27,672 bases of DNA. Origin: an uncultured Collinsella sp. GTDB taxonomy: Bacteria > Actinomycetota > Coriobacteriia > Coriobacteriales > Coriobacteriaceae. The stretch is taken from NCBI GenBank assembly GCA_902388545.1, contig CABMPS010000003.1, positions 1 through 27,672 of the forward strand, written 5' to 3'. The notes below the pieces were generated by a model. It saw only the letters and a program-made list of their open reading frames with translations, had not been told where the DNA came from and searched no databases. Every line of letters starts with the position of its first letter. The first letter of the stretch is position 1. Positions 1-8,023 of the stretch are shown one piece after another. The position numbers were made by a program, and so were the translations under genes.

Positions 1-59
1 GCCATATCTTCCGGGCGCGTGACGCGGCGCCCCCTTTGCGTTGGCGTGTCGCCTAAGCT

Positions 60-1634
60 TTACAGCTGATACAGCGTGGTGAACTTGTCCTGCAGGTAGC
101 TGCAGTAGTAGCGGGCATCGAACGCCATGCCGCAGGCGCCCTTGATGAGCTCCGGCGCGTCCTTGGCGCGGCCCCACTGCCAAATGCGCTCACCCAGCCA
201 GGCGCGGACGGGCGCCAGGTCGCCGCTCGCACAGGCGCCGTTAAGGTCGACACCGTCGCGGCACATGGCCGGCACAAACATGGCGTCGTAGGCGCTACCC
301 AGCGCATAGGTGGGGAAGTAGCCAAACGAGCCGCCGCTCCAGTGCGTATCCTGCAGGCAGCCGTGCGTGTCGTCGGGAACGGGAATGCCCAGGTACTCGT
401 TCATAAAGCGGTTCCAAAGCGCGGGGATGTCCTTGGCCGTGGCCTCGCTGGCAAACAGCATGCGTTCAATCTCGTAGCGCACCATAATATGCAGCGGATA
501 GGTGAGCTCGTCGGCCTCGGTGCGGATCAGCGACGGCTGCGCAATGTTCACGGCGCGGTAGAGCGTGTCCTCGTCCACGTCGCTGTAGGCCTCGGGCGCG
601 TGACGGCGCAGCACCTGCAGCAGCGGTCCCATAAAGGCGCGGCTGCGGCCCACGGTGTTCTCAAAGAAGCGGCTCTGGCTCTCGTGGATGCCCATGGAGG
701 TGCCGCCCTCCAGGCACGTGCGCGCATAGGCGGGATTGACGCCTAGCTCGTAGGCGGCGTGTCCTGCCTCGTGGATGATGCTGTAGACGTTGGAGATGCA
801 GTCGTCCTCGTAGATGTGCGTTGCGATGCGTGCGTCGCCCACCGAGAAGCCCTCGCTAAACGGATGCTCGGTAAAGGCGAGCGTGGTGTCGTCCAGGTCC
901 AGGCCGACGAGCTTCATAAGGTCAAAGCTCATGGCGCGCTGGGCGGCCTCAGGCACGCGGGCCTGCAAAAAGTCGGCAGCGGGCTGCTGGCCGCGCTCGC
1001 CAATGGCATGCACGAGCGGTACGACCGTGGCCTTGACCTCGTCGCAAAACGCGTCGAAGTTCTTGGCGGAAAGGCCACGCTCGTACTGGTCGAGCCAAAC
1101 ATCGTATGGGTCGCGCTTGGGGTCCATGAGCTCGGCCTGATGCTTAAGTTGGGCGACGATTCTATCTACATAGGGCTCAAAGCTCGCCCAGTCATTGGCC
1201 GTCTTGGCCTTGTGCCACACGGCGTCGGCCTCGCAGGTGAGCCTGGTCCAGGCCTCAGCCTCCTCGGTGGGAATGACGCTTGCCTCACGCTGGTCGCGGC
1301 CGAGCACGCGGATCTCGTCGAGCAGCTGCGGGTCGTCTACATGTCCGCCCGCGACGGTCTCTCGTGCCAGCGAGCGCACAAGTTCGACAGACTTTTTGCT
1401 GGTCAGCAGCTTGTGATGCTCGCCAGCAAGGGTGCCCATAGCATCGGCGCGGGCCGCGGCGCCGTTGGCGGGGGCAATGGTCGCGCCGTCAAACTCGGCA
1501 ATCTTGAGCAGGTACTCACGAGTCCACAGCTTGCCTTCGAGCTTGCGGAATTTTTTGACGGCCTTATCGACCTTCATGCCTTTGGATGTCTTGCCCGCTG
1601 CGGGCTTGGCCATCTTATCCTTGTTCTTTCCCAT
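60..1634 (-). CDS. M32 family metallocarboxypeptidase
   Basis: Zn-dependent carboxypeptidase of family M32 (thermostable carboxypeptidase 1/Taq type), which removes C-terminal residues from peptides in the cytoplasm. The 524-residue length fits the family. Visible landmarks are HEAGH at residues 288-292 (two His zinc ligands and the catalytic Glu), the third ligand Glu318 in GIHESQSRF, and HPFSEGFSVGDARIATH just upstream, which matches the conserved H-P-F and D-x-R-x-T blocks. The first ~30 residues are a Lys-rich extension (MGKNKDKMAKPAAGK...). There is no signal peptide or membrane segment. The ATG at 1634 is preceded on the minus strand by an AAGGAT ribosome site about 5 nt away. The gene stands alone and is divergent from pheST. 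The family call is secure; the physiological substrate is unknown. Confidence 0.93.
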   Translation of the reverse strand: MGKNKDKMAKPAAGKTSKGMKVDKAVKKFRKLEGKLWTREYLLKIAEFDGATIAPANGAAARADAMGTLAGEHHKLLTSKKSVELVRSLARETVAGGHVDDPQLLDEIRVLGRDQREASVIPTEEAEAWTRLTCEADAVWHKAKTANDWASFEPYVDRIVAQLKHQAELMDPKRDPYDVWLDQYERGLSAKNFDAFCDEVKATVVPLVHAIGERGQQPAADFLQARVPEAAQRAMSFDLMKLVGLDLDDTTLAFTEHPFSEGFSVGDARIATHIYEDDCISNVYSIIHEAGHAAYELGVNPAYARTCLEGGTSMGIHESQSRFFENTVGRSRAFMGPLLQVLRRHAPEAYSDVDEDTLYRAVNIAQPSLIRTEADELTYPLHIMVRYEIERMLFASEATAKDIPALWNRFMNEYLGIPVPDDTHGCLQDTHWSGGSFGYFPTYALGSAYDAMFVPAMCRDGVDLNGACASGDLAPVRAWLGERIWQWGRAKDAPELIKGACGMAFDARYYCSYLQDKFTTLYQL

Positions 1635-1755
1635 ACCATATCCTTGATCTCGCAGGTTGCCCGTCGCACGCGGCGGCGCGGCCAGTTTGCACAGCTACCT
1701 GCCTTGTACCCAGCACGAACAAAACGGAACGCGGCGATATGCTCGCAGAATGTGT

Positions 1756-1761
1756 TATCCT
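1756..1761 (+). promoter_or_regulatory. Candidate -10 box for the pheST leader
   Basis: TATCCT lies about 10 nt before the predicted T-box RNA. I could not identify a convincing -35 hexamer 16-18 bp upstream, so this is a weak call based on position and the -10 match alone. Confidence 0.3.
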
Positions 1762-1770
1762 GTAGCCCAA

Positions 1771-2053
1771 TGCGTTGACGGAGAGGGTTTTGCCCGCCGC
1801 GTCGCCGGCAAGAGAGGGAAGGCCATGGGCTGCAAGCCTTCCTGCGGTGGCAAGGGCCAAGCGTTCACTCCCGAGCAGCGACCTCAACGGGCGCGCGGCC
1901 AGCGGCGGCGAAGCCCCAGTAGGGAAGCCGTGAGCCTCGCGATAAGGGGCGCAGAGTGGGCACGGCGGGCCAGACATCCGCCGGGTCAAACAAGGTGGTA
2001 CCGCGGAATTCAACCGTCCTTGGGCAATGCACATGCCCGAGGACGGTTTTTTT
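1771..2053 (+). promoter_or_regulatory. T-box leader of pheST (Phe specifier)
   Basis: Transcription-attenuating T-box that senses uncharged tRNA-Phe. The T-box core GGTGGTACCGCGG is at 1994-2006 and matches the consensus. The base opposite the tRNA discriminator (the N of UGGN) is T1999, so the expected partner is A73. Stem I can be drawn: GGAG 1780-1783 with CTCC 1868-1871, TTGCCCGCCGC near 1789 with GCGGTGGCAA ending near 1855, and a distal hairpin from GAAGGC to GCCTTC. The specifier UUC (Phe) is at 1864-1866, just inside the basal helix. The leader ends in a strong intrinsic terminator and pheS follows, so specifier and gene agree. The 5' boundary is approximate. Confidence 0.9.
2012..2053 (+). 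terminator. T-box terminator hairpin
   Basis: A 15-bp stem (2012-2026 with 2034-2048, one G-T pair) with loop ATGCACA is followed by a seven-T run at 2047-2053. It lies immediately after the T-box core, whose bases would form the competing antiterminator when uncharged tRNA-Phe binds. Confidence 0.9.
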
Positions 2054-2139
2054 ATTACCGAACCGGGCCGCGTTTTCGCAACGTCAGACGGCGGCAGCCG
2101 CCTCGGCAAACGGAGAGCGCGAGAGACGAAAGGGAAGAC

Positions 2140-3216
2140 ATGAGTCTGATTGATGATCTGGTCAAACTCGAGGAAGAGGCCAAGGAGCTCGTCGCAGGCG
2201 CCGACGACGCAGCCAAGCTCGAGGCTGCGCGCGTTGAGCTGCTCGGCCGCAAGGGCCGCATCACCGGCCTGATGCGCATGATGGGCAAGCTCGCCCCCGA
2301 GGATCGTCCCGTGATGGGCAAGCGCGCCAACGAGATGCGCCAGCTGATCGAGGGCATGCTCGACGAGCGCAACACCGAGATGAAGGCCACCGCCCTCAAG
2401 CGCGCACTCGAGCACGACGCCGTCGACATCACGCTGCCGGGCATCCGTCCGCAGATCGGCCACCAGCACCTGATCAAGCAGATCATCGAGGAGGCCGAGG
2501 ACATCTTCTGCGGCATCGGCTACACCGTCGAGTCCGGTCCCATGGTCGACACCTCCTACTACAACTTCACCGCGCTCAACGCCCCCATGGATCACCCGAG
2601 CCGCTCGGCCCGCGATACCTTCTACGTGGTCGACAATAACCCCGGCAGCGTCGCGCACCCCGAGGCCCACGCCCACGGCGAGTCCGACGTGCTGCTGCGC
2701 ACCCAGACCTCGGGCGTGCAGATCCACACCATGGAGTCGCAAAAGCCGCCCATCTACATGATTTGCCCGGGCACCGTCTACCGTCCCGACACGGCCGATG
2801 CCTGCCACCTTCCGCAGTTCAACCAGATCGAGGGTCTGGTCGTCGACGAGGGCATTACCTTTGGCGACCTTAAGGGCACGCTCGACTACTTTGTTAAGTG
2901 CATGTTTGGCGAGGACCGCAAGACGCGCTATCGCCCGCACTTCTTCCCCTTCACCGAGCCCAGCTGCGAGGTGGACGTGAGCTGCCACGTGTGCGGCGGC
3001 AAGGGCTGCAACTTCTGCAAGCACAGCGGCTGGATCGAGATTCTGGGCTGCGGCATGGTCGACCCCAACGTTCTTATCAACTGTGGCATCGACCCCGAGA
3101 AGTATACCGGCTTCGCCTTTGGCATTGGCGCCGAGCGCGTCGCGGCCCTGCGCTACGACCTGCCCGACCTCAGAACGCTCATGACGGGCGATATGCGCTT
3201 CTTAAATCAGTTCTAG
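2140..3216 (+). CDS. pheS: Phenylalanyl-tRNA synthetase, alpha subunit
   Basis: Catalytic subunit of the (alphabeta)2 class II enzyme that charges tRNA-Phe. It has 358 residues. The N-terminal ~85 residues are a charged coiled coil that contacts tRNA. Class II blocks follow: HPSRSARDTFY, LLRTQTSGVQIHTME, GTVYRPDTADACHLPQFNQ, and motif 3 FGIGAERVAALRY near the C terminus. A Cys-rich insert (CHVCGGKGCNFCK) precedes GWIEILGCGMVDP, as in many bacterial PheS. The reading frame is open back to 1657 through the T-box leader, but the real start is ATG 2140: homology begins there and it lies downstream of the terminator, with GGGAAG at 2132-2137, though that spacing is short. It is co-transcribed with pheT and controlled by the T-box. 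Confidence 0.96.
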   Translation: MSLIDDLVKLEEEAKELVAGADDAAKLEAARVELLGRKGRITGLMRMMGKLAPEDRPVMGKRANEMRQLIEGMLDERNTEMKATALKRALEHDAVDITLPGIRPQIGHQHLIKQIIEEAEDIFCGIGYTVESGPMVDTSYYNFTALNAPMDHPSRSARDTFYVVDNNPGSVAHPEAHAHGESDVLLRTQTSGVQIHTMESQKPPIYMICPGTVYRPDTADACHLPQFNQIEGLVVDEGITFGDLKGTLDYFVKCMFGEDRKTRYRPHFFPFTEPSCEVDVSCHVCGGKGCNFCKHSGWIEILGCGMVDPNVLINCGIDPEKYTGFAFGIGAERVAALRYDLPDLRTLMTGDMRFLNQF

Positions 3217-3222
3217 GCCCGG

Positions 3223-3323
3223 CGGCTTTCCCAAGCACCGCACCTTGCCTTTCAATCGTCGGTTGCGTACCTAAGTACGCGGCCCTCCTCTTTCAAGGCA
3301 ATCTGCGGCACTTGGAAAACCCG
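3223..3323. repeat. Long imperfect palindrome between pheS and pheT
   Basis: The arms 3223-3255 and 3291-3323 match as inverted repeats at about 24 of 33 positions (blocks CCGCA/TGCGG, TTGCCTT/AAGGCAA, CCAAG/CTTGG). Between them is a perfect inner hairpin, GCGTAC-CTAA-GTACGC (3265-3280), which extends to 10 bp with G-U pairs. There is no T tract, so it does not look like a standard terminator. It fills nearly all of the 159-nt pheS-pheT gap. It may be a dispersed REP/BIME-like element or an RNA processing or attenuation structure inside the operon. Confidence 0.75.
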
Positions 3324-3375
3324 TCTCCGTTGCAGTTTTGGCTCAAAGCCGCATTTATGAAAGGAGACCAGTTAG

Positions 3376-5829
3376 ATGCGCGTTTCTTACGACTGGCTCA
3401 AGACCATGATCGATATTCCGGAGGATCCTAAGACCCTTTCGGACGAATATATCCGTACCGGCACCGAGGTCGAGGCGATCGACACCGTGGGCGAGTCCTT
3501 CGACCATGTAGTGACCGCCAAGGTGCTCACCAAGACCCCGCACCCCGATAGCGACCATATGTATGTGTGCTCGGTCGACGTGGGTGACAAGAACCTCGAC
3601 GCTGACGGCAATCCCGCTCCGCTGCAGATCGTCTGCGGTGCGCAGAACTTCGAGGCCGGCGACCACATCGTCACGGCCATGATCGGCGCAGTTCTGCCCG
3701 GCGACGTCAAGATCAAGAAGAGCAAGCTTCGCGGCGTCGTGTCCATGGGCATGAACTGCTCCGCACGCGAGCTCGGCCTGGGCGGCGACCACTCTGGCAT
3801 TATGATCCTGCCCGAGGATACGCCCTGCGGCATGCCGTTTGCCGAGTATGTGGGCTCGAGTGATACTGTGCTCGACTGCGAGATCACGCCCAACCGCCCC
3901 GACTGCCTGTCCATGATCGGCATGGCCCGCGAGACCGGCGCCATTTTCGATCGCGATTTCCACGTTGAGCTGCCCGCCATCAAGGCGGAGACTGGCCGCG
4001 CGACCGACGACGAGCTTTCCGTCGAGATTGCCGACGAGGGCCTGTGCGACCGCTATGTCGCCCGCATCGTGCGCAACGTGAAGGTCGGCCCGTCGCCCGA
4101 CTGGATGGTCAAGCGCCTTAACGCCCTGGGCGTGCGTCCGCACAACAACATCGTCGACATCACCAACTACGTGATGATGCTCACCGGTCAGCCGCTGCAC
4201 GCCTTTGACCTGGACACCTTTGCCGAGCGCGATGGCCACCGTCGCGTGGTGGTTCGCGCCGCCCAGCAGGATGAGAAATTCACGACGCTCGATGGCGAAG
4301 AGCGCGTGCTCGACGCCGGCATGGGCCTTATCACCGACGGCGAGCGCCCCGTGGCGTTGGCCGGCGTTATGGGCGGCATGGATTCCGAGATCGAGGACGA
4401 CACCGTCGACGTGATGGTCGAGAGCGCTTGCTTCAACGCCGGTCGCACCTCGCACACCAGCCGCGATCTGTCGCTGATCTCCGACGCCTCCATTCGCTTT
4501 GAGCGCCAGGTTGACGAGACTGGCTGCGTGGATGTCGCCAACGTTACCTGCGCGCTCATCGAGGAGATCGCCGGCGGCGAGGTTGCTCCCGGCTATGTCG
4601 ATGTTTTCCCCGCGCCCAAGACCATCGACAGCATTAAGCTGCGCCTGGCCCGCGTGCATGCCATCTGCGGTGCCGACATCGAGCCCGACTTTATCGAGCG
4701 TTCGCTTACCCGTCTGGGCTGCACCGTCGAGCGCGACGGCGAGGACTTTATGGTTACCCCGCCGAGCTTCCGTCCCGACCTGCCGCGCGAGATTGACCTG
4801 ATCGAGGAGGTCCTGCGCCTATGGGGCATGGGCCGTGTGACGGCGACCATCCCGGCTGCCAAGAACCACATCGGCGGCCTGACCCGCGAGCAGAAGCTCA
4901 CCCGCAAGGTCGGCGAGATCCTGCGCGCCTGCGGCCTCAACGAGACCACGACCTTTGGCTTTGCCGCCCCGGGCGACCTGGAGAAGATCGGTATGTCCAC
5001 CGAGGGCCGCGGCTGCCCCGTGGTTCTCATGAACCCGCTGGTGGCCGAGCAGACCGAGATGCGCCGCTCGCTGCTGCCGGGTCTGCTGCAGTCTGTGGCC
5101 TACAACGAGGCCCACGGCACGCCTAACGTGCATCTGTACGAGGTCGGCAGCCTGTTCCACGGTCGCGAGAACGCCAGCCTGCCCAAGGAGACCAAGTCCG
5201 TGGCGGGTGTGCTCTCGGGTCAGTGGAGCGAGCAGTCTTGGAACATGAAGTACCGCAAGCTACGTTTCTTCTTTGGCAAGGGCATTGTCGAGGAGCTGCT
5301 CGCCCAGCTGCGCATCGAGAAGGTCCGCTTCCGTCCCGTCGAGGGCGAGGGCTATGCCTTTTTGCAGCCGGGCCGTGCGGCTGAGGTTCTGTCCGGCGGC
5401 ACCGTGCTGGGCTGGGTCGGCGAGATTCACCCCGAGGCGCGCGAGGCTATGGGCATTGACGAGGTTGTCGTTGCCTTTGAGCTCGATCTGGACAAGCTGA
5501 TCAAGGGCGCCCGCAATCAGGAGAACTACCGTGAGTTCTCGCAGTACCCGGCCGTTGAGCACGACCTTGCTATCGTGGTCGACAACACTGTGACCTGCGA
5601 GGATCTTGAGCGTCGTATTACGAGTGCCGGCGGCAAGCTGCTCGAGGGCGTGCGCCTGTTCGATGTCTACCGCGATCCGGTTCGCATCGGCAAGGGCAAG
5701 AAGTCCATGGCCTTCGCACTTACGTATCGCTCTGATGACCACACGCTCACCAGCGAAGAGGTCGAGAAGGCGCACCAGAAGATTGTCACCAAGGTGTGCA
5801 AGGGCGTAAACGGCGAGGTCCGCGGCTAG
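3376..5829 (+). CDS. pheT: Phenylalanyl-tRNA synthetase, beta subunit
   Basis: Non-catalytic partner of PheS that carries tRNA-binding and editing functions; 817 residues, normal for the family. An N-terminal OB-fold tRNA-binding domain (about residues 40-155; HPDSDHMYVCSVDVG and IVCGAQNF) is followed by the B3/B4 editing region (about 210-390; ETGAIFDRDF and GVMGGMDSEI), the B5 domain (about 400-480; GCTVERDGEDFMVTPPSFRPDL), the core (RSLLPGLLQSVAYN) and a C-terminal FDX-ACB anticodon-binding domain (YPAVEHDLAIVVD to the end). The start is ATG 3376 after AAAGGAGA at 3360-3367. The unusually long 159-nt gap from pheS holds a palindrome. Confidence 0.96.
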   Translation: MRVSYDWLKTMIDIPEDPKTLSDEYIRTGTEVEAIDTVGESFDHVVTAKVLTKTPHPDSDHMYVCSVDVGDKNLDADGNPAPLQIVCGAQNFEAGDHIVTAMIGAVLPGDVKIKKSKLRGVVSMGMNCSARELGLGGDHSGIMILPEDTPCGMPFAEYVGSSDTVLDCEITPNRPDCLSMIGMARETGAIFDRDFHVELPAIKAETGRATDDELSVEIADEGLCDRYVARIVRNVKVGPSPDWMVKRLNALGVRPHNNIVDITNYVMMLTGQPLHAFDLDTFAERDGHRRVVVRAAQQDEKFTTLDGEERVLDAGMGLITDGERPVALAGVMGGMDSEIEDDTVDVMVESACFNAGRTSHTSRDLSLISDASIRFERQVDETGCVDVANVTCALIEEIAGGEVAPGYVDVFPAPKTIDSIKLRLARVHAICGADIEPDFIERSLTRLGCTVERDGEDFMVTPPSFRPDLPREIDLIEEVLRLWGMGRVTATIPAAKNHIGGLTREQKLTRKVGEILRACGLNETTTFGFAAPGDLEKIGMSTEGRGCPVVLMNPLVAEQTEMRRSLLPGLLQSVAYNEAHGTPNVHLYEVGSLFHGRENASLPKETKSVAGVLSGQWSEQSWNMKYRKLRFFFGKGIVEELLAQLRIEKVRFRPVEGEGYAFLQPGRAAEVLSGGTVLGWVGEIHPEAREAMGIDEVVVAFELDLDKLIKGARNQENYREFSQYPAVEHDLAIVVDNTVTCEDLERRITSAGGKLLEGVRLFDVYRDPVRIGKGKKSMAFALTYRSDDHTLTSEEVEKAHQKIVTKVCKGVNGEVRG

Positions 5830-5940
5830 GATTTGCGATGGGAGTGTAGGGCCTGATGGCGGTTGCTGTGGCCTCTGCGTGACCGCGGTGTTCGGAATAA
5901 GGCACCGTTGACCCTGCATATATGACACGCGCATTACATA

Positions 5941-5974
5941 ACGGCGTGCTGCTTTTGTGGCGGCGCGCCGTTTT
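5941..5974 (+). terminator. Terminator after pheST
   Basis: A 9-bp stem, 5941-5949 (ACGGCGTGC) with 5963-5971 (one G-T pair), is followed by TTTT at 5971-5974. The 13-nt loop is fairly large and the T run short, so strength is probably moderate. It overlaps the candidate -35 of the next operon. Confidence 0.6.
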
Positions 5975-5982
5975 GCTATTAT
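5955..5982 (+). promoter_or_regulatory. Candidate promoter of the cbiMQO operon
   Basis: TTGTGG (5955-5960), 16 bp, TATTAT (5977-5982). The predicted start near 5989 places a 28-bp palindrome right after the start site, and the first gene begins about 90 nt downstream. Confidence 0.5.
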
Positions 5983-5992
5983 AGCCTGCGGC

Positions 5993-6020
5993 GTGTTACG
6001 AATCATCTAGCTCGTAACAC
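5993..6020 (+). promoter_or_regulatory. 28-bp operator-like palindrome before cbiM
   Basis: Perfect 9-bp inverted repeat GTGTTACGA (5993-6001) and TCGTAACAC (6012-6020) with a 10-nt centre, located just after the predicted transcription start of a metal-uptake operon. The 28-bp overall span with outer half-sites 16 bp apart is the geometry of the known E. coli NikR operator, although the bases differ. It could instead act as a 5' RNA hairpin. No T run follows, so it is not a terminator. Confidence 0.6.
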
Positions 6021-6077
6021 TGATGAAATGGTTCAAGCGGCGCTGCAATCCCATGTGCCGGCAACCGGGAGGCGTAT

Positions 6078-7163
6078 ATGCACATTCCAGATAACTACCT
6101 GTCCCCGCAGACCGATGCCGTTATGGCGGTGGCGATGGTGCCCGTATGGGTTCACTGCATCAAGAAAGTGCGCGCCACGCTCGATCGCGAGCATATGGCC
6201 TTTCTGGGTATTTGCGCTGCGTTCTCCTTTTTGCTCATGATGTTCAACGTGCCGCTGCCCGGCGGCACCACTGGTCACGCTGTTGGTGGCGCGCTCATCA
6301 CGCTGCTGCTGGGCCCCGAGGCTGCTGCCATTGCAGTCTCGGTTGCACTCGCGCTGCAGGCGCTGCTGTTTGGCGACGGCGGCGTTCTGTCGTTTGGCGC
6401 CAACTGCTTTAACATGGCCTTTGTGCTGCCGTTTACCGCTGCTATCGTGTTCCGTGCGCTCAACAGCCGTCTGCACGACAAGAGCTGGGGCACCTCGGTT
6501 TCGGCCATCGTGAGCGGCTGGGTCGGCCTGTGCCTGGCGGCCCTGTGCGCGGCAATCGAGTTTGGTATTCAGCCGATGCTCTTCACCAACGCTTCGGGCG
6601 CTCCGCTGTACTGCCCCTTCCCGCTGTCCGTGGCTATTCCTGCCATGTTGATCCCGCATATGCTGGTTGCCGGCGTGGTCGAGGGCGTGGCGACGGCCGC
6701 CATCTATGGTTTCATTAAGAAGACGGCGCCGAGCGTTATCGTCGGGCCCGAGGCCGTCGATGGCCAGCTTGCTGCCGAGAGCGCTGCCGCTAAGAAGACC
6801 TCGCTGGTCCCCACGCTCATTCTGGTCGCCGTGCTTGTCGTGGCTACGCCGCTCGGCTTGCTCGCCACCGGTGACGCCTGGGGTGAGTGGGACGCCGAGG
6901 GCGCCGCGACCGCCGTTCAGGAGGCTGGCGACGACAGCCTGCAGGCTTCGGTCGGCCTCGATACCCCGACCTTTGCCGACGCCCTGCCCACGGGCGATTA
7001 TCTGCAGGCCTATTCCGAGGAGCAGGGTCTTGGCTTTGCCGGCCAGGCTGCCATGTATATCCTCTCGGGCGTGATTGGCGTGGCGGTGCTGACCATCGCA
7101 TTCCGCCTGGTCTCGCTGACGGTCAAGGAAAGCGGTGCTCATGGCAATAGCCGAGCTGCCTAG
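6078..7163 (+). CDS. cbiM: ECF cobalt/nickel transporter substrate-binding subunit CbiM/NikM with fused N-like tail
   Basis: Membrane S component of an energy-coupling-factor importer for Co2+ or Ni2+. The diagnostic N terminus MHIPDNYLS (His2 is a metal ligand after Met1) and the block FNVPLPGGTTGHAVGGA followed by LLFGDGGVLSFGANCFNMA are both present. Residues 1-215 form the multi-helix CbiM domain. After a hydrophilic linker, a C-terminal part (about 245-350) with ATPLGLLATGDAWGEW and a final membrane helix resembles the CbiN/NikN-like segment found fused in NikMN/CbiMN proteins, which would explain why no separate cbiN exists here. ATG 6078 follows GGGAGG at 6067-6072. The metal (Co or Ni) cannot be decided from sequence alone. 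Confidence 0.92.
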   Translation: MHIPDNYLSPQTDAVMAVAMVPVWVHCIKKVRATLDREHMAFLGICAAFSFLLMMFNVPLPGGTTGHAVGGALITLLLGPEAAAIAVSVALALQALLFGDGGVLSFGANCFNMAFVLPFTAAIVFRALNSRLHDKSWGTSVSAIVSGWVGLCLAALCAAIEFGIQPMLFTNASGAPLYCPFPLSVAIPAMLIPHMLVAGVVEGVATAAIYGFIKKTAPSVIVGPEAVDGQLAAESAAAKKTSLVPTLILVAVLVVATPLGLLATGDAWGEWDAEGAATAVQEAGDDSLQASVGLDTPTFADALPTGDYLQAYSEEQGLGFAGQAAMYILSGVIGVAVLTIAFRLVSLTVKESGAHGNSRAA

Positions 7164-7977
7164 CTGGCTTACGGTCGAGCAGCGTTACGAGCCCGCGGGG
7201 GCTCGACATCGTGTGATGCAAAAGAATGTCCTGCACCTGGCGAGCCTGCTTGAGCGGGTTCGCCTGGGTGGAGGCGCACACGAGGGCGGGTCGATGGTCG
7301 ACCGCGCCCTTTCTTGCGTTTCGGCGCCGGTACGCCTGGTGGGGATGTTCGTCTGCGTTCTGTGCGTGTACCTGACACAGAGCCCGCTGTACCTCATGTT
7401 GATGGCGGCTATCGCGCTGGTGCTCGTTGCCGTGCGCCCCCTACGCGGGCTGCGGGCAACCTTTGTGCCGGCACTTGGCGCTGCGGGGCTCGCGGTGGTT
7501 TTGGCACTACCTGCCCTGCTGCTGGGCGCGTCTGCCACGGGCGCCATGCTCAAGATTGCGCTCAAGACGTTCATTAATGTGTCGCTTGTGCTGGGCGTTT
7601 CATGGACGCTTACCTGGAGCCGCATGTCGGCGGCGCTCAAAATGTTGCACCTGCCCGACGAGGTCATCTTTACTTTCGATATGGCGCTCAAGCATATCGA
7701 GGTGCTGGGACGCACGGCGCACGATCTGTGCGAATCGGTCATGCTGCGCAGCGCCGGTTCCGCGCCTGCGGGTTTTTCGCGCACCGACTCGCTGGCGGGT
7801 ATCATGGGCATGACGTTTATCAAGGCGATGGAATGTAGCCACGCGATGGACGAGGCTATGCTTTGCCGCGGCTTTGCCGGTGCGTATCCGGCGCCCGTGC
7901 GCGCCGCGTTTGGCTGGCGCGATGCGGTCTATGCGGCCGGCGTGGCACTGCTGGCAGTGTTGTGCGCCGTGCTGTAG
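7141..7977 (+). CDS. cbiQ: ECF transporter transmembrane (T) component CbiQ
   Basis: Conserved T component that couples the CbiM S component to the CbiO ATPase. It has 278 residues, with hydrophobic segments clustered from about residue 60 to 145 and a last one at the C terminus (AVYAAGVALLAVLCAVL). The cytoplasmic coupling region has the expected A-R-G-like blocks: VMLRSAGSA and MLCRGFAGAYP. I chose ATG 7141 because AAGGAA at 7125-7130 is about 10 nt upstream; an in-frame GTG at 7135 would be too close to that site. It overlaps the end of cbiM by 23 nt, which implies translational coupling. Confidence 0.9.
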   Translation: MAIAELPSWLTVEQRYEPAGARHRVMQKNVLHLASLLERVRLGGGAHEGGSMVDRALSCVSAPVRLVGMFVCVLCVYLTQSPLYLMLMAAIALVLVAVRPLRGLRATFVPALGAAGLAVVLALPALLLGASATGAMLKIALKTFINVSLVLGVSWTLTWSRMSAALKMLHLPDEVIFTFDMALKHIEVLGRTAHDLCESVMLRSAGSAPAGFSRTDSLAGIMGMTFIKAMECSHAMDEAMLCRGFAGAYPAPVRAAFGWRDAVYAAGVALLAVLCAVL

Positions 7978-8023
7978 GCGCTGCTGGTTCTTGCTGGGGA
8001 TGCAAATAGGGAAGGGCGACGTT

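Noticed and set aside
13..32. GGGCGC/GCGCCC hairpin downstream of the carboxypeptidase gene as a terminator.
   Set aside because: Only 6 bp, and no T run on the minus strand.
1615..3024. Long open frame on the minus strand across the T-box and pheS.
   Set aside because: Shadow of the GC-rich pheS gene; no homology-like pattern and it overlaps a certain gene and a structured RNA.
5830..6077. Cobalamin riboswitch upstream of cbiM.
   Set aside because: No GCCACTG-type B12 box or matching core was found; only the palindrome, terminator and promoter are supported.
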